This document shows positions 51,301 through 64,000 of a stretch of 64,000 nt of DNA, in pieces; positions within the stretch are counted from its first letter, which is position 1; every line of letters begins with the position of its first letter. The position numbers and the translations under genes were made by a program. The notes below the pieces were generated by a model that was given only the letters and a program-made list of their open reading frames with translations, was not told the DNA's origin and did not search any database. The DNA comes from Pyrocephalus nanus (taxonomy: Eukaryota > Chordata > Aves > Passeriformes > Tyrannidae): positions 436,001 through 500,000 of the forward strand of contig CM076264.1 in the NCBI GenBank assembly GCA_038380795.1. The letters run 5' to 3'.

Positions 51301-51871
51301 AAGCAGATAAGTGAAGTTAAAGGCTAATCAGTTCCAGGGTTGGTTTGCCAAGTACTGTGAGCCAAGGGTCAGTTTATGCTGCCAAATGGCATTGTCTTCC
51401 GTGGTCAGAACAAACTAAAAGGTGGCAGCCAAGGAGGAGACCGCTGCTGTGGCAGAGACCTCAGCACTGAAAGGCTTTGAGAGAACACTGTAGCCAGGGC
51501 ATAACTGGAGAACATAATGCTTCAGCTTCCTCACAGTTCTTGGAAAGCAGACAGAAAATGAGCAGGGATTTTAATGCTCTGTTTGCAGGGACTTAATGAC
51601 AGAGCCTGTCCCTGTGCCTGTGGGGAGGGCAAGTCCTCTGCCTGTTATTCTCATTGCTGTATGCAGACTGAAGCATCAAGTCATCTTGTCTTTACCTGGA
51701 TGAGAAATCCTTCACTGTCTGAAAGTAAATTAAACTGAGGGTCCAATCTCCCTCACCCCAGTGCTTCATTTTCTAGTTCCAGCATTCCTGTTCTCCATCC
51801 TACTCTTCACCATCCCACTTGTTTTCCCTCCCTAATGTCAGAGTTTTCAGGATGCTCCTAGACAGACACAC

Positions 51872-51937
51872 ATCAGCTCTTCCCCCTCATGTCATTTAGT
51901 ACAAATCAGCTCTTCCCCCTTATGGCATTTACCATGG
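51872..51937 (+). repeat. Imperfect 33-bp tandem duplication
   Basis: ATCAGCTCTTCCCCCTCATG plus CATTTAGTACAA is followed directly by ATCAGCTCTTCCCCCTTATG plus CATTTACCATGG. The first 27 bases differ at two positions and divergence increases after that. Confidence 0.85.
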
Positions 51938-54900
51938 ACAAACTGACAGAAAGAAAATAATTTTAATGAAGTGGACTGGCTAATTAGACTAATTTATTTC
52001 ATTTTGCCAGAACTTCATTGTTTTGCTTCCAGTTCACTTGGGCACCATGGGACACATTCCCCTCATTCTTCCCTCCCATCACTAGGAGCAGTGACAAACA
52101 AGTTACATCTTGTTACTGTTTTGAGATTCCACAGTCAAACAGGACATGGAACTATGTGCAGAAATCTTTCAGAGACACCAGAGACAGACCACGGGCCCAG
52201 CAGAGACAAACTGCAGGTCTTCCGGTGCGTGCAAGGGTTACGTTTGCCTGTCACTGCCTGCCCATCCCTCTCCTTTTGTCTTTGATTAAAGAGACAAGCC
52301 ACACACTGACCAGCACATGGACAGCCAGCCAAGTAAGTGCAAGGAGGTTCACCAGCACACGCACATACAGCTGGGCTTTGTTCCGGTCATGTTTACTCGC
52401 AGGGAGAACAGTTAGGCATTGTTTCTGTTTGACAAATTGTAACTGTCCAGCTAGGAGAGAGCGAGTTCCAGCTGGTTAGAGCTGTTTGCATTTCTTACCT
52501 CCTCCCCCTCCCTCTTCAATAACTTACGAATCCAGCTTACTCAGGGACAGAAAGAACAAGTAAAAGCTGCTTATTGGATTCCTTCCCACTTTGAATTGAC
52601 ACTGGCCTCTTTGACTGGCAGCACGGGAAGATCTTCATGAAGGATGGCTTGGAAGGTGAACTCACACTTGACAGGTGTCCCAGAGACATTAGGGTCCCAC
52701 ACTCGTGCCACTCGTAGCAGGAGTGAAGAGAGAGACCTTCTCACAGTCCCCACTAAGAGCTCTCAGCTTGTAGACATTGGAGAACAATGGACATTTGATA
52801 GTGTTGGAGCACAGCCACGGAAACCTCAGAGCTACTTACTACCTAATTACTGTTTTGCCTTGAATAGCACCTGGTGCAGCAGGGACTGATCATCCACTGA
52901 ACAGCACCAAATGTCAGGTACAACCCTTAATCCCAGCCTCAGAAAATAAGTATGAGAGTGCTCCAGGGTCAGAACAAAGCCACTCATTTTCTGTTAGACA
53001 GAGAAAAGTAGTGCCAGAATGTCACTGTGTGTTTGATTTACATCCTCTTTCCGTCAAGTAAATTACGGTATCTTTTTTGAGACAGCTTACTGTTTTAGAA
53101 GGACATTGAGGCTCTAGCACAGCAGAAGAAACACCTGTCTCAAGGAGTGCCCATCTCAAGTCTGCACAGAGAAGAGGTGGCAGGATCAGATTGGTGCTAA
53201 AAGACATAGAGTCTGTTACAGATCTACAAAGAGAATCCAATGGTCCTAGAAATTCCTGGCTCAGTGAGCCCTAAAGTCTTGTTCCTAAAGACATCAGTAT
53301 CATATGAACTCCATACAAACAGGGAATTGTTAGTTTCACTGTTCAGTCAGAAAGGTGGTTTCAGAAACTCCAAAATCCAGGTTCAAAATAATCCTGCTTC
53401 TGTTATATAGCATTTCAAAACTGTTTTCCATTTCTTTTTTTCCCTTCTGTAATTAAAAGCCAATGTTCTTTGCCAGAATTCCTCCAAATAGACGCACACA
53501 GGGGAGTCTTTCAGAGAATAGAGTGGAACTTGTACCATCATCCATAACCCTGACCTTTGACTCGTGACCAAACAGTAGGACTAGAAACTTGAGTGCACAG
53601 TTCATGTATATGTAATTTGTGCTTATATATGTGCTTAAAGCAGTGCACTTTAAGGACTATAAAATGTGTCACAAAATCCAAATACAACAAGAAAACATGA
53701 GCCCCAACGTTCTTTATCTGTTAGCCCCACCATCAGTACACAAACCAAGCCTGACAATGTGGTGTTAACACTTGTCCTGCATTGGATTTAGGGTGCTGCT
53801 TTAAACTTGTTTGCATGACAACCTTGTGTTCAACCACTCGGAGCTGTGTGACCCCTGCTTCTTGCCTTGTAGAGGGGGAAATTGTTCCTTTGGGCACTGT
53901 GAGGGAAGGCATGCTGAGCTTCAGTATGGAGAGCCTAGCTCATACCAGCAGATCTCATGACTGCTCCTCTCGCTGGTTCCTCTAGTTACTAAGAATTCTG
54001 TAGATAAAGTTCACTTTATCTGAAGGGAGGAAGTTGCCTCCGGATGCAGAGAGTCAGGAAGGACGGCAGCCTATTGCACCGAGCAATAGCTTTAGAGGAA
54101 CAGTTGTGTTCCCATGCAGATGGGAAAACAAGACTGTTAACCACCCATGTGCCACGCCACTCCTTCAGCCTCTGCTGGGCACACTGCTTCAGCAAACTGG
54201 AAGGAAAGGCCTTTTCCCTTACAACTGATAGGAAGAGAAGTGAACTGTTGGAACTCTCTGGTAGCCTGAGCAGACAGAAATAGAAATGTAAAAATCAGAG
54301 GCTATGAGGCACGGACTCTTACCTTGCCCTGCAGCAAGAATCATGCCTTTCCCTCTGCTCCTCATATAACCTCAAGTGCTTGGGCTTAGTGATTAGCCAA
54401 GAGCACAACAGCCAGGGGAACAAGAGTCACCCGGGCTATCTTTGGAGGGCACTTGGAAGGTTAGGCTGATCTGAAAGAAGGTAGATAACCAGGATATTCT
54501 CTTTTCAGAAGTGCTCTGCTGAGTCATCCTTTTTTTGCTCAAGTAGGAGGTCTGAGGGTAAGTGATAGCATTTCCCCTATCAGGGGGAATATCCTCAATG
54601 ATTTTCATCAAAATTACACTTCTGACAGATGGCTATCCTCCTGTGGCAGTAAAGCTCACCGTGTCCATCCCTAGGCTCGAATTAAAAGTGGCAACATCTC
54701 AAAGCCACAAAGGTAGTCAGAACCTCCTTGGTTCAACTGCTAATCAGATAATATAGGCAAGATAAAAAAAAAAGAGTAAAGCTTTCAAGCCTTGCAGTGC
54801 TTACCCTCCATAACCAGTTCTCAGGAGGGCTGGAACAAGCAAACAGGTGGGAGGGCAGGTGCCCCCTGAAGCCCAAAGACAGGCCCCCCTGTACTGAAAA

Positions 54901-55329
54901 TGAAAGAGGGTTTTTCTGTACTCCAGCATAATAGAACGCAGGCTCTTGGCTGGCAGGCAGCCCCAGAGCAGGCTCTTCTGTGGGAACTGAAGCAAGTGGA
55001 TCAGGATCTTGTTTACAAAGAGCAGCCTTGCTCTTGGGTTCAGAGATGGTGACCTTGAACCTCAGAAGCAGGGAGGACTTGAAATATCCCCAGAGGTGCA
55101 ACGTGCTCTGTGTATCCCAGGCCTTTGTCCCATGTACTTACGTCTGCTGCTTCACAGAGGAGAGTTACAGTTCATAGTTTGCAATGTCAGTTTATTTGCT
55201 TAATGCTCTAGGATTAAAGTCCTCCAGGACTTGGTCACCTTAAGGAACCAAGACCCATCGATTCAGTCTTTACATAGCCAGCAATTTAGCACTTGGCCAG
55301 CCTCTCAGAGGCCTTATATCTGCATATCC

Positions 55330-55342
55330 TGATAAGATAAGG
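55330..55342 (+). promoter_or_regulatory. Tandem GATA-factor motif (TGATAAGATAAGG)
   Basis: Two overlapping WGATAR sites (TGATAA and AGATAA) inside a short inverted repeat TATCCT...AGGATA (55325-55344). BMP2K has a reported role in erythroid cells, where GATA1 acts (literature knowledge). A link to this site is speculative. Confidence 0.3.
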
Positions 55343-57892
55343 ATACATCAAAGGCGCTGTTGCCTCTCTGAGCTCCTTTAGCTTTGTCCCTGAAGCAGTG
55401 CTACCTTGAAGTACAAGGCATTTGCTCCCCACTTACATAAGTCCTTCAGGGAAATCTACCTTGTATTAAGAGCAGTCTGGCTGTCCCTCTGCCAGTAGAA
55501 GGTTACAGCAAAGCCTTACCTGGAGCCTGAAGGGAACAGCATGCCACAATCTCTTCCCAGGCAGGAACAGCCACCCTGATCTGAGGCACAGGTCACCCAT
55601 GGCTTGGGTGTCACCTCACTAATCTCTTGGTACAATGCTCGCCCCATTAGAGCTCCATCTCTGAAGAACAGCATTTTTTCATTAATGTAGAGCAGATCTG
55701 AACTTAATCACATAACTGAGCACCCCTAGAGCAACACACCTGTATAACTGGTAGTCTCAGCTTCTCTCATTCCTGGACCTCTTGGCTCTCAGCACAAAAT
55801 CATTATCTTTCATCCCTTCATACCAGCTTGTCAGATGTGCCAGCTGCTATTTTATGCAGGTTACAGGGTGCCAGGTGCTTGGCCAGGAGCTGTAGCCAAA
55901 GGTAATTCCTTCCAAGAACTGGGGCACCACACACAGGCCATGTTCCCTTACCTGAAGAGCTTGTGCTGCCTCTGTTTGAGCAGCCAGAGAGAGGAACCAG
56001 CCTCCCAACAACAGCCCCGGACACAGACACTTCATTTCACTGCACAGGCTGCATGGCTCGTTTCGGGGGGTTTCTAGGAGGACCTGAGGCAGGGTCATAA
56101 TCCCTCAGTGGCATGTGCACTTCCACTTGTTTGGAAGCAGCTTGTCCAGTGATCAGATCAGGTGCATCACACAGCAGCGTTCCCAGCCTCTAGGCAGGAT
56201 CCTACACAGGGGGATATGCGGTATGTGGCAGCCTCAAAAGCCTTGGCACATTGGGTTCCTCAGAACCCTGAGAAAGAGTCTTCTGGCATACAGGCTGTAA
56301 GGTAAAAAGGATTAACTGGATCACAATGAATCTGTCAGAACATCATTGCCATTTAGAATTAAAGTACCATTCATCTGTGTTACCTTCTTTTAGTGCCTGT
56401 GTAAGCAGAGGGGAAGCAGGATCATTTTTAAGGGTTAGGAGACCAAAAGTATGAGTTCTAGGGAAAGGTTAGAAGTGGCAAGTGTTTAGAGAGAAGAGCA
56501 ATCCTTGAGTATCAGGTTGTGATGTCAGATAAGTCACAGATATCACTAATGCCTTTGCATGGTCACAGTCACACAGCCCCTTTCTTATGTGACTTAAAAT
56601 TGTTACAGGCATTTAAGCCTTTCACACACAACCTTTCTCCAGGCATCCAGCACTACTTCCCGTGGATGAATGACAGGATGAGAATCAATAAGCACTGTTC
56701 TTCCTAATTCGGACATCTCAAGAAATAATTGAAACCTCATGGTCCTCAGTTGTAACTGCCCACTTAGTTTGTTAAATGCCAGGAAACCTCTTGTGCATAA
56801 GCCAGTCAGCTTCTTAAGGCCAATTTAGAAAATCCCATGATCCCTGGGAAAGCAAAGAGGCAGAATTTCCATGTACAAAGATGGCCCTATCGTCAACATC
56901 TTTGAAGTTGAAAGGCTCTTTGTCTCATGCAACCAGCATCATCTCTGAGTTTTCTCAGAAGCCACTGTAAAGAGGGCCTCCCTCCAGCCTCATTCTGTAG
57001 AGGGCAAACCTTTTTTGCCCACCGTGCAGAGCTGCTGCAACACAGAGGGCAGCTGCTGTAAGGCTTACAGCAGCCCAGACACACACACACAGAGGCATGA
57101 TCTACCCAACCTGCTTTTGTTGCTGTGGGGCTTCAGCAAAGCCCGTTCCCCATTTTGCTGAGTAGTCTCTTTTTTCTTTCTAATAATGGTGAAAGGCAGT
57201 TTTCAGTTTGCCTTCAATGGCAATCTCAAAATGACAGGCCAGCAAAACACTGCATAAACCACAAAAGAGTGTTTTCCTTGGCAGCATGCCCAACTCTGTC
57301 ATAGTAATGCTCCGCCAACAGCTATTGTCCTTGACAAGTGACTCTGCACCAGCAGAGCAGGATCCACTGCAAAAGAGTTCTGCCCATGTTCTACACTGCT
57401 CGCATCTTTGGAGCCTTTAGGAAGGCTGAAGTATCTGCCAGCACTGGAAAACTCACATCCCCTGAAAGCAGCGATTTTTCAGAGCTCAGGGGCAGTGGTT
57501 TGGTATTGGAAGAGAGAACCACCTCCCAGGAGAAGTTAGCTGCAGAACAGCATTAAGTGCACCCAGAAGACACGTGGGCCAAGCAAGACACAGCTGACTG
57601 GGGGACAGTGAGGAAAGGGCATTCACACTCTGAAAGGGTAGACACTCAAGTGAGCAGACCAGACAGTGCACAGCTGGCTTCTTTAGAGGCTGGCTTAGGG
57701 CAGGGGGTAAAAAGCACTTTGGGGACCACTAAAACACCCTGTTTTGCCAACATTAACATCCTGTCCATGTTCTGCTCTGTTAGTGCCCTCTCATTTGGGA
57801 TGAAAGAAAGTGCTAGTTCCCAAATACAAGATTGAAATGTTTTCTTTCAGTGATGACCTAATCCTTCTTCTCTTGTTGCAAAAAGGTGTTGG

Positions 57893-57910
57893 TTTTTTTT
57901 TTTTTTTTTT
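57893..57910 (-). repeat. Poly(T) run, 18 T (poly(A) on minus strand)
   Basis: Homopolymer preceded by GGTGTTGG. No retroposon body recognised. Confidence 0.8.
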
Positions 57911-60900
57911 CCATTTAGCTGTGTTTTCCAGTTAATAAATGCTTTGTGGTGAAGTTGTCAGCCCTCTTGAGTGAAGCGGGGCTTTATATGAACTGCTTAA
58001 ATATTGACAGTAAGAATTTTCCTTTAAGAGAAGGAAATGAAAGAACACAACTACCTGGCTTGTGTTTAAGAGTCAGAATGTGCTAAGCTTGAGGTCATGT
58101 TGTGTTATAGGCAGATCAGCAAGGGAGTTAACAGGACACCCGTCCATGCTGTGCTAGCTGCTTCCAAGGGAGGAGATCTTCCTGAAAAGTTAAATGCTTC
58201 AGTCTCATTTGCCTTTCAGCTGACAAACTTGCTAGCCCTTGGTCTCATCCACAGAGGAATCTCCCCCCCTCACTTTCATTCTGCTTTAAGACAGGAGAGG
58301 GAAGGACACATCTTCCTCTCAAGCACCTGTAAGTCTTGGAATGGAACACTGTGTGTCTGTTTTATTTAACTGTTGATGTTGTTATCCCTTTCTTATTTGG
58401 GATATTAGGCAAACCTTTTCTCTGACAAAAGAGCAAGAACACCCAGTGCATATGTAAAGCAAGAAGATAAAAGAAAGGCTCCATAAATGGTTTTGCTCTG
58501 ATTTTGAGATGGAATCTGAAGATAAGGTCCGTGAATAAGATCTGAGTTTATGGAAATGCATTACACTTGTGGACTTTAAGCAGAAATCCATGGTTGTTCT
58601 GCTCTGAAACTTGTAGCTTTTGGTAGGCTTTATATAGACCTTTTCTCTTTTCATACTTACATCAGGTTGTGCTTCCTTCCCACCCCAGGGGATTGCCTGT
58701 GAGGCTTCAATAGAGTAATTTCTTTTCATAAATGGAGATAGTGTTACCATTTCTGTAGCTGAGTCACCTATGCATGAATGCAGCTTTAAAGACACAATTT
58801 TCAAAAGTGGCTGGGGATTTGAATACTCAATTAAACCAAGAGAAACTGAATGGCCCAATCCTCTGGGGCGCTTTGGAAAAAATCTCTTGCTACATGTAGC
58901 AGCTTAATGAAGATCTAAAGATATGTAAAGACATTTTCATCTCTTTTTACTGAAAACCCCAAGGTTACTTCCACACAGTGGAAACTTGACAGGCATTAAA
59001 GAATATCACAGACTCCCACAGAGGCAAATGTTACTTCATTCCTCTGGACTACAATCTGGTTAGTAGCTGTTGTTTCTTTCCTGAAGCATGGCTGAATTCT
59101 AGGGCTAGGGCAGTATATCTGCTGCATTTTGGGGCTGCCTTTCCACAGGCAACGTAGAGAATGGCACGTCAGAGGTTTGCAGCATACTGTTTGGACACAG
59201 GAAGTATTCATCTAGGTCAGGTGGCTTGGTTCAGGCTCTCACCTCTGTATTTCCTTTCCTATTCATAAGATTAATAAGACTTGGCACTAGAACTCTGATA
59301 TGAAAGTTGTCGGAGCAAAAGCTTTTTCAATTTACAGTTGTGTTTGGTGCAATATTTTTTTTTTCATTTAGCCCCTTTGTTTATTTCATTTAGAGCTGCA
59401 CACATGAACTTGGTGAGACATCTGGTAGAGAAACATGGTGAGAATCAGAGCAATAGCTGGGGGGTTGTTCTGTTTATTGATAGGCTGTATTTCCCTTAGC
59501 CTGAGCTATAAACAACAGATAACTTAGGGAAAAAAATTTGTGAAAGATGACTGATATTATATATATGTAAAGGTTGTCTATGAGAGAAAACAGTATTTGC
59601 ACAGATGCTGAAGCTCACACCATAGTAGAGGGTTACAAAACACTTCCGTCTGGTAGCTCCTTGCTGTTTTTCTAGGCCGAATCTGTGAAGTGGTTTGGCT
59701 TCAGTGATAATGCAATCCAGATGTTGGCCTGCAGGGAGTAGAATTACTTACTAGACAGAATGATTGCCCTTTTTTCTCCATAATAAATTCACCAGATTGC
59801 CCCCACCTTCTGAGAAAGGAACACACTACGCCGAACAGCAGCAACTCCGCAGGAAGCTCTACATCTTATCAAATGGCTCACTTAAACAAGTCGCTGCCAC
59901 CCACCCAATAATGACATCAAGCTTTGTTTTAGCCAAGTATTCATGCTGTGGGAAAGGGGGAATTGGGATTCATTTTACCTTACTTCTAAAGTTTCCTGCA
60001 GTCTGGTGTATTCACTAAGCAGGATGCAAGTTGGGGTGATTTGCTATGACAGGCCATACAGTCTGTCAGCAGTCAAGTGCTTAAGGGAGGGGAAAGCTTT
60101 GGGATTTATTGTCTGGGACAGTATCATATCTAACTGTTAAGGAAAACTCCTTTTTTCCAGAAGCTGGCTAGCTAGCATGATTCTGCACCTGTCAGCTTCC
60201 TTCCAGAAATGGGCTTTTGCTGGAGATCATTCCCTCTGAGCACTCTAGTGATGTTTACACTGCTGTTAAGTGCTTTAGCACTTAGTCTATTCAGGAATGA
60301 AACTGGGAGCTGTATCCTAGTGCCCTGATAATTCAGCTAACTGCTTCCTTGACATTGCTTAGCATCTGGTTTAAAGTGGACTTTGCCATTGAAAACGTGG
60401 AAGTATATAGACCTGTGTTACTGGAAAAACCGCTGCTAAACCTGTTGACAAACATTTAGGGGGCTGGGTGATAAAGCAGCAGGAGTGGAAGATTTTTTAA
60501 GTAGTCTTAGACTTGCTGTAGAGTCTTTTGTCTGTGATCTTTTTTTTAGTGCAGCTCAGTGCAAAGCTCCCCTTCCTTGCTCTTTTATTAGCATAATTGT
60601 CTTGGGTTCTGTAAGTTGAAGTTAACTGACATACTGGTAGCAAAAGCTGTTGCCCCAACAGGAATTGTGTATAGGGAGAAATCCAAATCACGCTCGAGTC
60701 ATAGGGAGGATATCTCTTTTACAACCAATAAGTACAACCAGCAAGTCTGTCCAGGCTCCTGCTGGGAATACTTTCTGGAATGCTGTGAGGGGCTTCCCTG
60801 CAGGCAGGCCTGCCCTTTTAAGTGCTCCTGGTTCTTCCACGTGTCCAACACGAGACAAGAGATGCAGCTGGCAATGCCTTGCTGTTCTTTATGTCCAGGA

Positions 60901-62832
60901 GGTGCTAATGGGAGCTGCCAGCAGCACTCTGGGGACACGTCAGGCTGTGTGCAGGGCTGAGCAACGTGGCTCTGCTGGAAAACTATCGGAACCAGGAAAA
61001 AATTGTACTGCCTGGGTGGAGCTGGGAAGGTGATGGAAGTTCCCTATGCAGTTTCTCGTGGAGGTAATGGCTAGATAAACTTCTCCAGCCCTTGTTTCTA
61101 AGTAAATGCTCTGGTTTGATGTCAGTTTAGGAGCCACAGCAGTGCTGATCCCATTCCTTATCTGGTGTGACAGGCATGAGCTCTGTAACTGGCTTGCTGC
61201 GATCAAGGGGAGGGCACACGTTCGGGGGAGGAGCTCTCTCGGGAGAGAAACTGGAGCCTGGATCTGGGAGTGTTGCGGAGCTTGGCACACAGGTGTCTCT
61301 CCCACTGTGGGGCAGTGCCCCATGGTCCATTCCCAGCGTGTTTCTGCTAGTGAGGTGGCACCACCAGGTGCCAGCCTGCAAAGCTGCCTCTTGTCTCTCC
61401 CGGGCTGCAGCCAGCTGCCAGGAGCCTGTGCCAGTGGTGTGCTAAAGCTCAGGTAGGGAGATTCAGACAGGGCACCATGGACTCACTTTGGTCATAAATG
61501 TATTCCCCATCTGGGTGGCAAGGTTGCACAGAGGGTGTGGGTTTACATCGATGTGCTGAGTGCCTTCATGAAAGCCTGCCTGGATTTAGCCATTGGGAGG
61601 TACAGGAGCAAGTACTCCTCTGCTTTGCTCCTGGTCTAGTATTCTGTAGAAGGTCGGAAGATCACTAGCAAATAGGAGATGACTTGGTCTCCAAAACCCA
61701 GAGATACAAAATAATGATGATCAGGTGAGGATTTGGGAAGGTGTGGAAGACGTCATGAGTTTTTATTGCAGCTCTGATAGATTAAAAACCAAAAAAAAGA
61801 GTCAGATGACTTCTCCCACCACAGTGACAGGTATTTCCCTTCTATGGTAGCCTGGTAGATTTTGGGGGGTTCTAGAACAGATGATTGGAAAAGGCTGCTT
61901 TACAGCCTACGTCCTTAACTGCCAGAGCTAATGATCAGAACAGCAGCAACTGAAATAACAGAGAGGCATGACATCAGAAACAGACACTCATGCGTGCTCT
62001 AAAAACAGGCAACAAAGAAGCTCTGAGAAATAATTATTATTTCTGGAGAATTTCTGTGAGCATAGACACCCAACCTGAAGTGGAAGAAGGCTGGTCATGC
62101 AAACTTGGTTCCCGTGTGACAAGCAAAAACCCACCCACCTCAACAGCTGGGTACAAAGGAGCTGCTGCAGGGCCAGGACTGTGGGAGGGTTTAACTCATC
62201 TCCATAGTCTCTGATTTATGCTGCCCGGAGTCATGCACTGCTGTGTGCTTGCCACTTTGTTGTGACTTCTACCTGCAGTTACAACATCTCTTTATAAGGT
62301 TTGGCATCTCTTTTTGCTCTGATAATAGATTTATATTTGGCAGAACCAGCCTCTGACAATTTTTAAGCTCAGTTTACCCAGGCCACAGCATGTGACAAAA
62401 CAACTATCAGCAACTGCCTGAAGAAACCCGTTAAAATAAGCATCTGTTTATTCTGATGTGTAATTAGGAAGTGGTTACTGTGGCAATTTTACACTTAAAC
62501 GTTTAAGAGCTTTGCGAGGTAAAAGACAGTAAATGGGAAATAGAATAGTCTTGTGCTCATTCAGAGCTTGCCTTCAGGTACCTCCTTACAGCTTGTCAGC
62601 ACTGGGGCCATGTGGAGCTCAGAAGTGAGACTGCCTGAGAGGAAAAACAAGCTGAACCACAGGACAGTAACGCTTGTGGTGCATTTCTGTCTGGTACTGG
62701 AACAACAGCTGCTGTTCTAAACATGTCGCTGCTGTTGTTAGCCTATGATCCCCCACTGTTTGGATTTTTGACCTAAATGCTGATGTGTGGAGGTGTAGAT
62801 ACTTGCTTTAAAAAAGGAACTGCTAAGTTCTT

Positions 62833-62855
62833 GGGTTTGGGGGGTGAGGGTTGGG
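62833..62855 (+). other. Canonical G-quadruplex motif
   Basis: Four G-runs with loops of two to three bases: GGGTTTGGGGGGTGAGGG followed by TTGGG. Noncoding DNA. Confidence 0.6.
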
Positions 62856-62951
62856 TAGAAGATGTTTGTAATTATGTCAGTAGAATTCATAACAATGGAA
62901 AATGGTGCTCTGAGGAGGGAACCTGCTCACACTCACTACTGGAGGTTTGGG

Positions 62952-62985
62952 GGTTTTTTCTTTTTTTTTTTTTTCTTTTTCCTTA
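62952..62985 (-). repeat. T-rich tract (A-rich on minus strand)
   Basis: T runs interrupted by single C bases, followed by CCTTATTTAC. Low-complexity DNA. Confidence 0.75.
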
Positions 62986-64000
62986 TTTACTAAAGGCCTA
63001 AATTTTTAGGAAGCTTGCTAGAGTTATTTGCCTGTTAGAAACATAAGGTTCCTGGCCCCTGTTATGGTTTGACTGGCAGCAGTTTAAACAGATCCTATCA
63101 AAATGAAGCAGTGCTTTCATTATAGCTACTGCTTTTAGGTTTTAATGAAGCTTTATTTCCTAAGTTCATTAAGATACCAACTGCAATTTACTTTCTAAGG
63201 AAGTCAGGTCCAGGGATATTTTAGATTATCCTAAAAAGATTCTCATTTAGACAACAGAAATGGAAACAACTGTGCAGAAGGCTTTGCACTGGGTCACCTT
63301 AGCTTCATTACCTTACAGAGCCATCTTCCTTAAGAAAGTGGGATTTATAATGGAGAGCTTCACTGGTGAATATATGTAGCTAACATGAATATGTACATAT
63401 ATTTGCAGAATTTCCAAATAAGGCCTGATATGAGGGTACAGCAGTTGTATTAAATGCAGTGATGCCAAACTCTTGAAGAGGGAAGGAAAGTCAGAAGGTC
63501 CCAAAGGACGCGCCATCAGTGTCTGAAATCGGTCTGCAGCATCTGTGTATACTTGATGTTCCTTGAGGAACTTCTGTCTCGGATCACACCAATCTCTGAA
63601 CCAAGACTAGAAACCAGCAGCATCCGGAGTAGTTAACATTTAATGTGAACACCAAAAGGAGTGAGGTGTAGGACACAGCAAAGAATTCCCGTCCGTATTT
63701 GGAATTTGTGAGAGCTACCAGATCTTGCTGTTTCCTGATGCTTCAGGTAAACCCAATTTGAGAGAATCCAGGTAGTGAGTGAGCTGTGACCATGACAGTG
63801 GAGTCCTTCTGAGGGGAAGGGTTTTATGCAGTGAAAGTTTTGTAATCACAGGCATCTGTTGGTCAAAGGGTGTGTTTGGAGCAGTGTGTTCCTGAGCTGT
63901 GGGGGTGTCCACATTTTGGGAACATGCTGGTACCTGCTCACGAGGAAGCTGATCCACTGGACTTAGTGCCTGAGGTAACAAACACTCTCCAGAGTAATCA

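Larger units (their letters stand above)
26391..64000. other. Intergenic DNA upstream of BMP2K; no gene supported
   Basis: I read the open frames on both strands across these 37.6 kb. All are short (at most about 160 codons), lack recognisable domains and overlap freely in several frames, as expected by chance. No annexin repeat was found (the expected neighbour by human synteny is ANXA3), nor any reverse transcriptase, tRNA, CpG island or convincing exon chain. The region holds poly-T tracts, short tandem duplications, an AT-rich palindrome cluster at 34.1 kb and scattered motif-level features listed separately. An unrecognised long noncoding transcript cannot be excluded. Confidence 0.7.

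Noticed and set aside
58382..58858. 158-codon minus-strand open frame
   Set aside because: No recognisable motif, no splice or promoter context. Length is within chance for this amount of DNA.
26391..64000. ANXA3 exons, expected upstream of BMP2K by human synteny
   Set aside because: No annexin GTDE-type repeat coding or KICGGDD-type C-terminus was seen on the minus strand.

Overview
The window reads as nuclear DNA of a bird or close archosaur relative. It holds one recognisable gene with vertebrate-type split exons, two 3'-end fragments of CR1 LINEs (the dominant avian retroposon), compact introns and a GC-rich CpG-island promoter. I see no prokaryotic operon, no CRISPR array, no phage and no intact viral gene.

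Left part (1-26.1 kb): the 5' two thirds of the kinase portion of BMP2K (BIKE), a NAK-family Ser/Thr kinase, on the minus strand. Eight coding exons give 957 coding bases, or 319 residues. They run from the conserved MKKFSRMPKSEG start at 25507 to the end of the kinase C-lobe at 2364. All seven internal junctions are GT-AG and the reading phases match throughout. The transcript runs off the left edge, so the Gln/His-rich and C-terminal adaptor-binding exons are outside the window. Intron 1 is about 18.7 kb; introns 2-7 are all under 1 kb. Intron 1 carries a CpG-rich 33-bp minisatellite of seven units (20672-20901), each with a YY1-type AAAATGGCGG core, plus a CR1 fragment and A-rich tracts.

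Promoter (about 25.5-26.1 kb): a CpG island with six copies of CTGAGGGG/CCCCTCAG, a G-run duplication with quadruplex potential on the sense strand, a GGA/TCC tract, and ETS-like and NRF1-like sites. A CR1 3' end (about 26.18-26.39 kb) sits just upstream.

Right part (26.4-64 kb): about 37.6 kb in which I can support no gene. It has ordinary open frames without recognisable domains, poly-T tracts, two short tandem duplications, an AT-rich palindrome cluster near 34.1 kb, an alternating purine-pyrimidine block near 41.1 kb and candidate minus-strand poly(A) signals. In human, ANXA3 lies upstream of BMP2K on the same strand. No annexin exon is visible here, so any such neighbour would be beyond the right edge.

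I found no previously undescribed gene system. The best leads are regulatory DNA: the intronic YY1-motif minisatellite, the repeated promoter 8-mer and the palindrome cluster at 34.1 kb.
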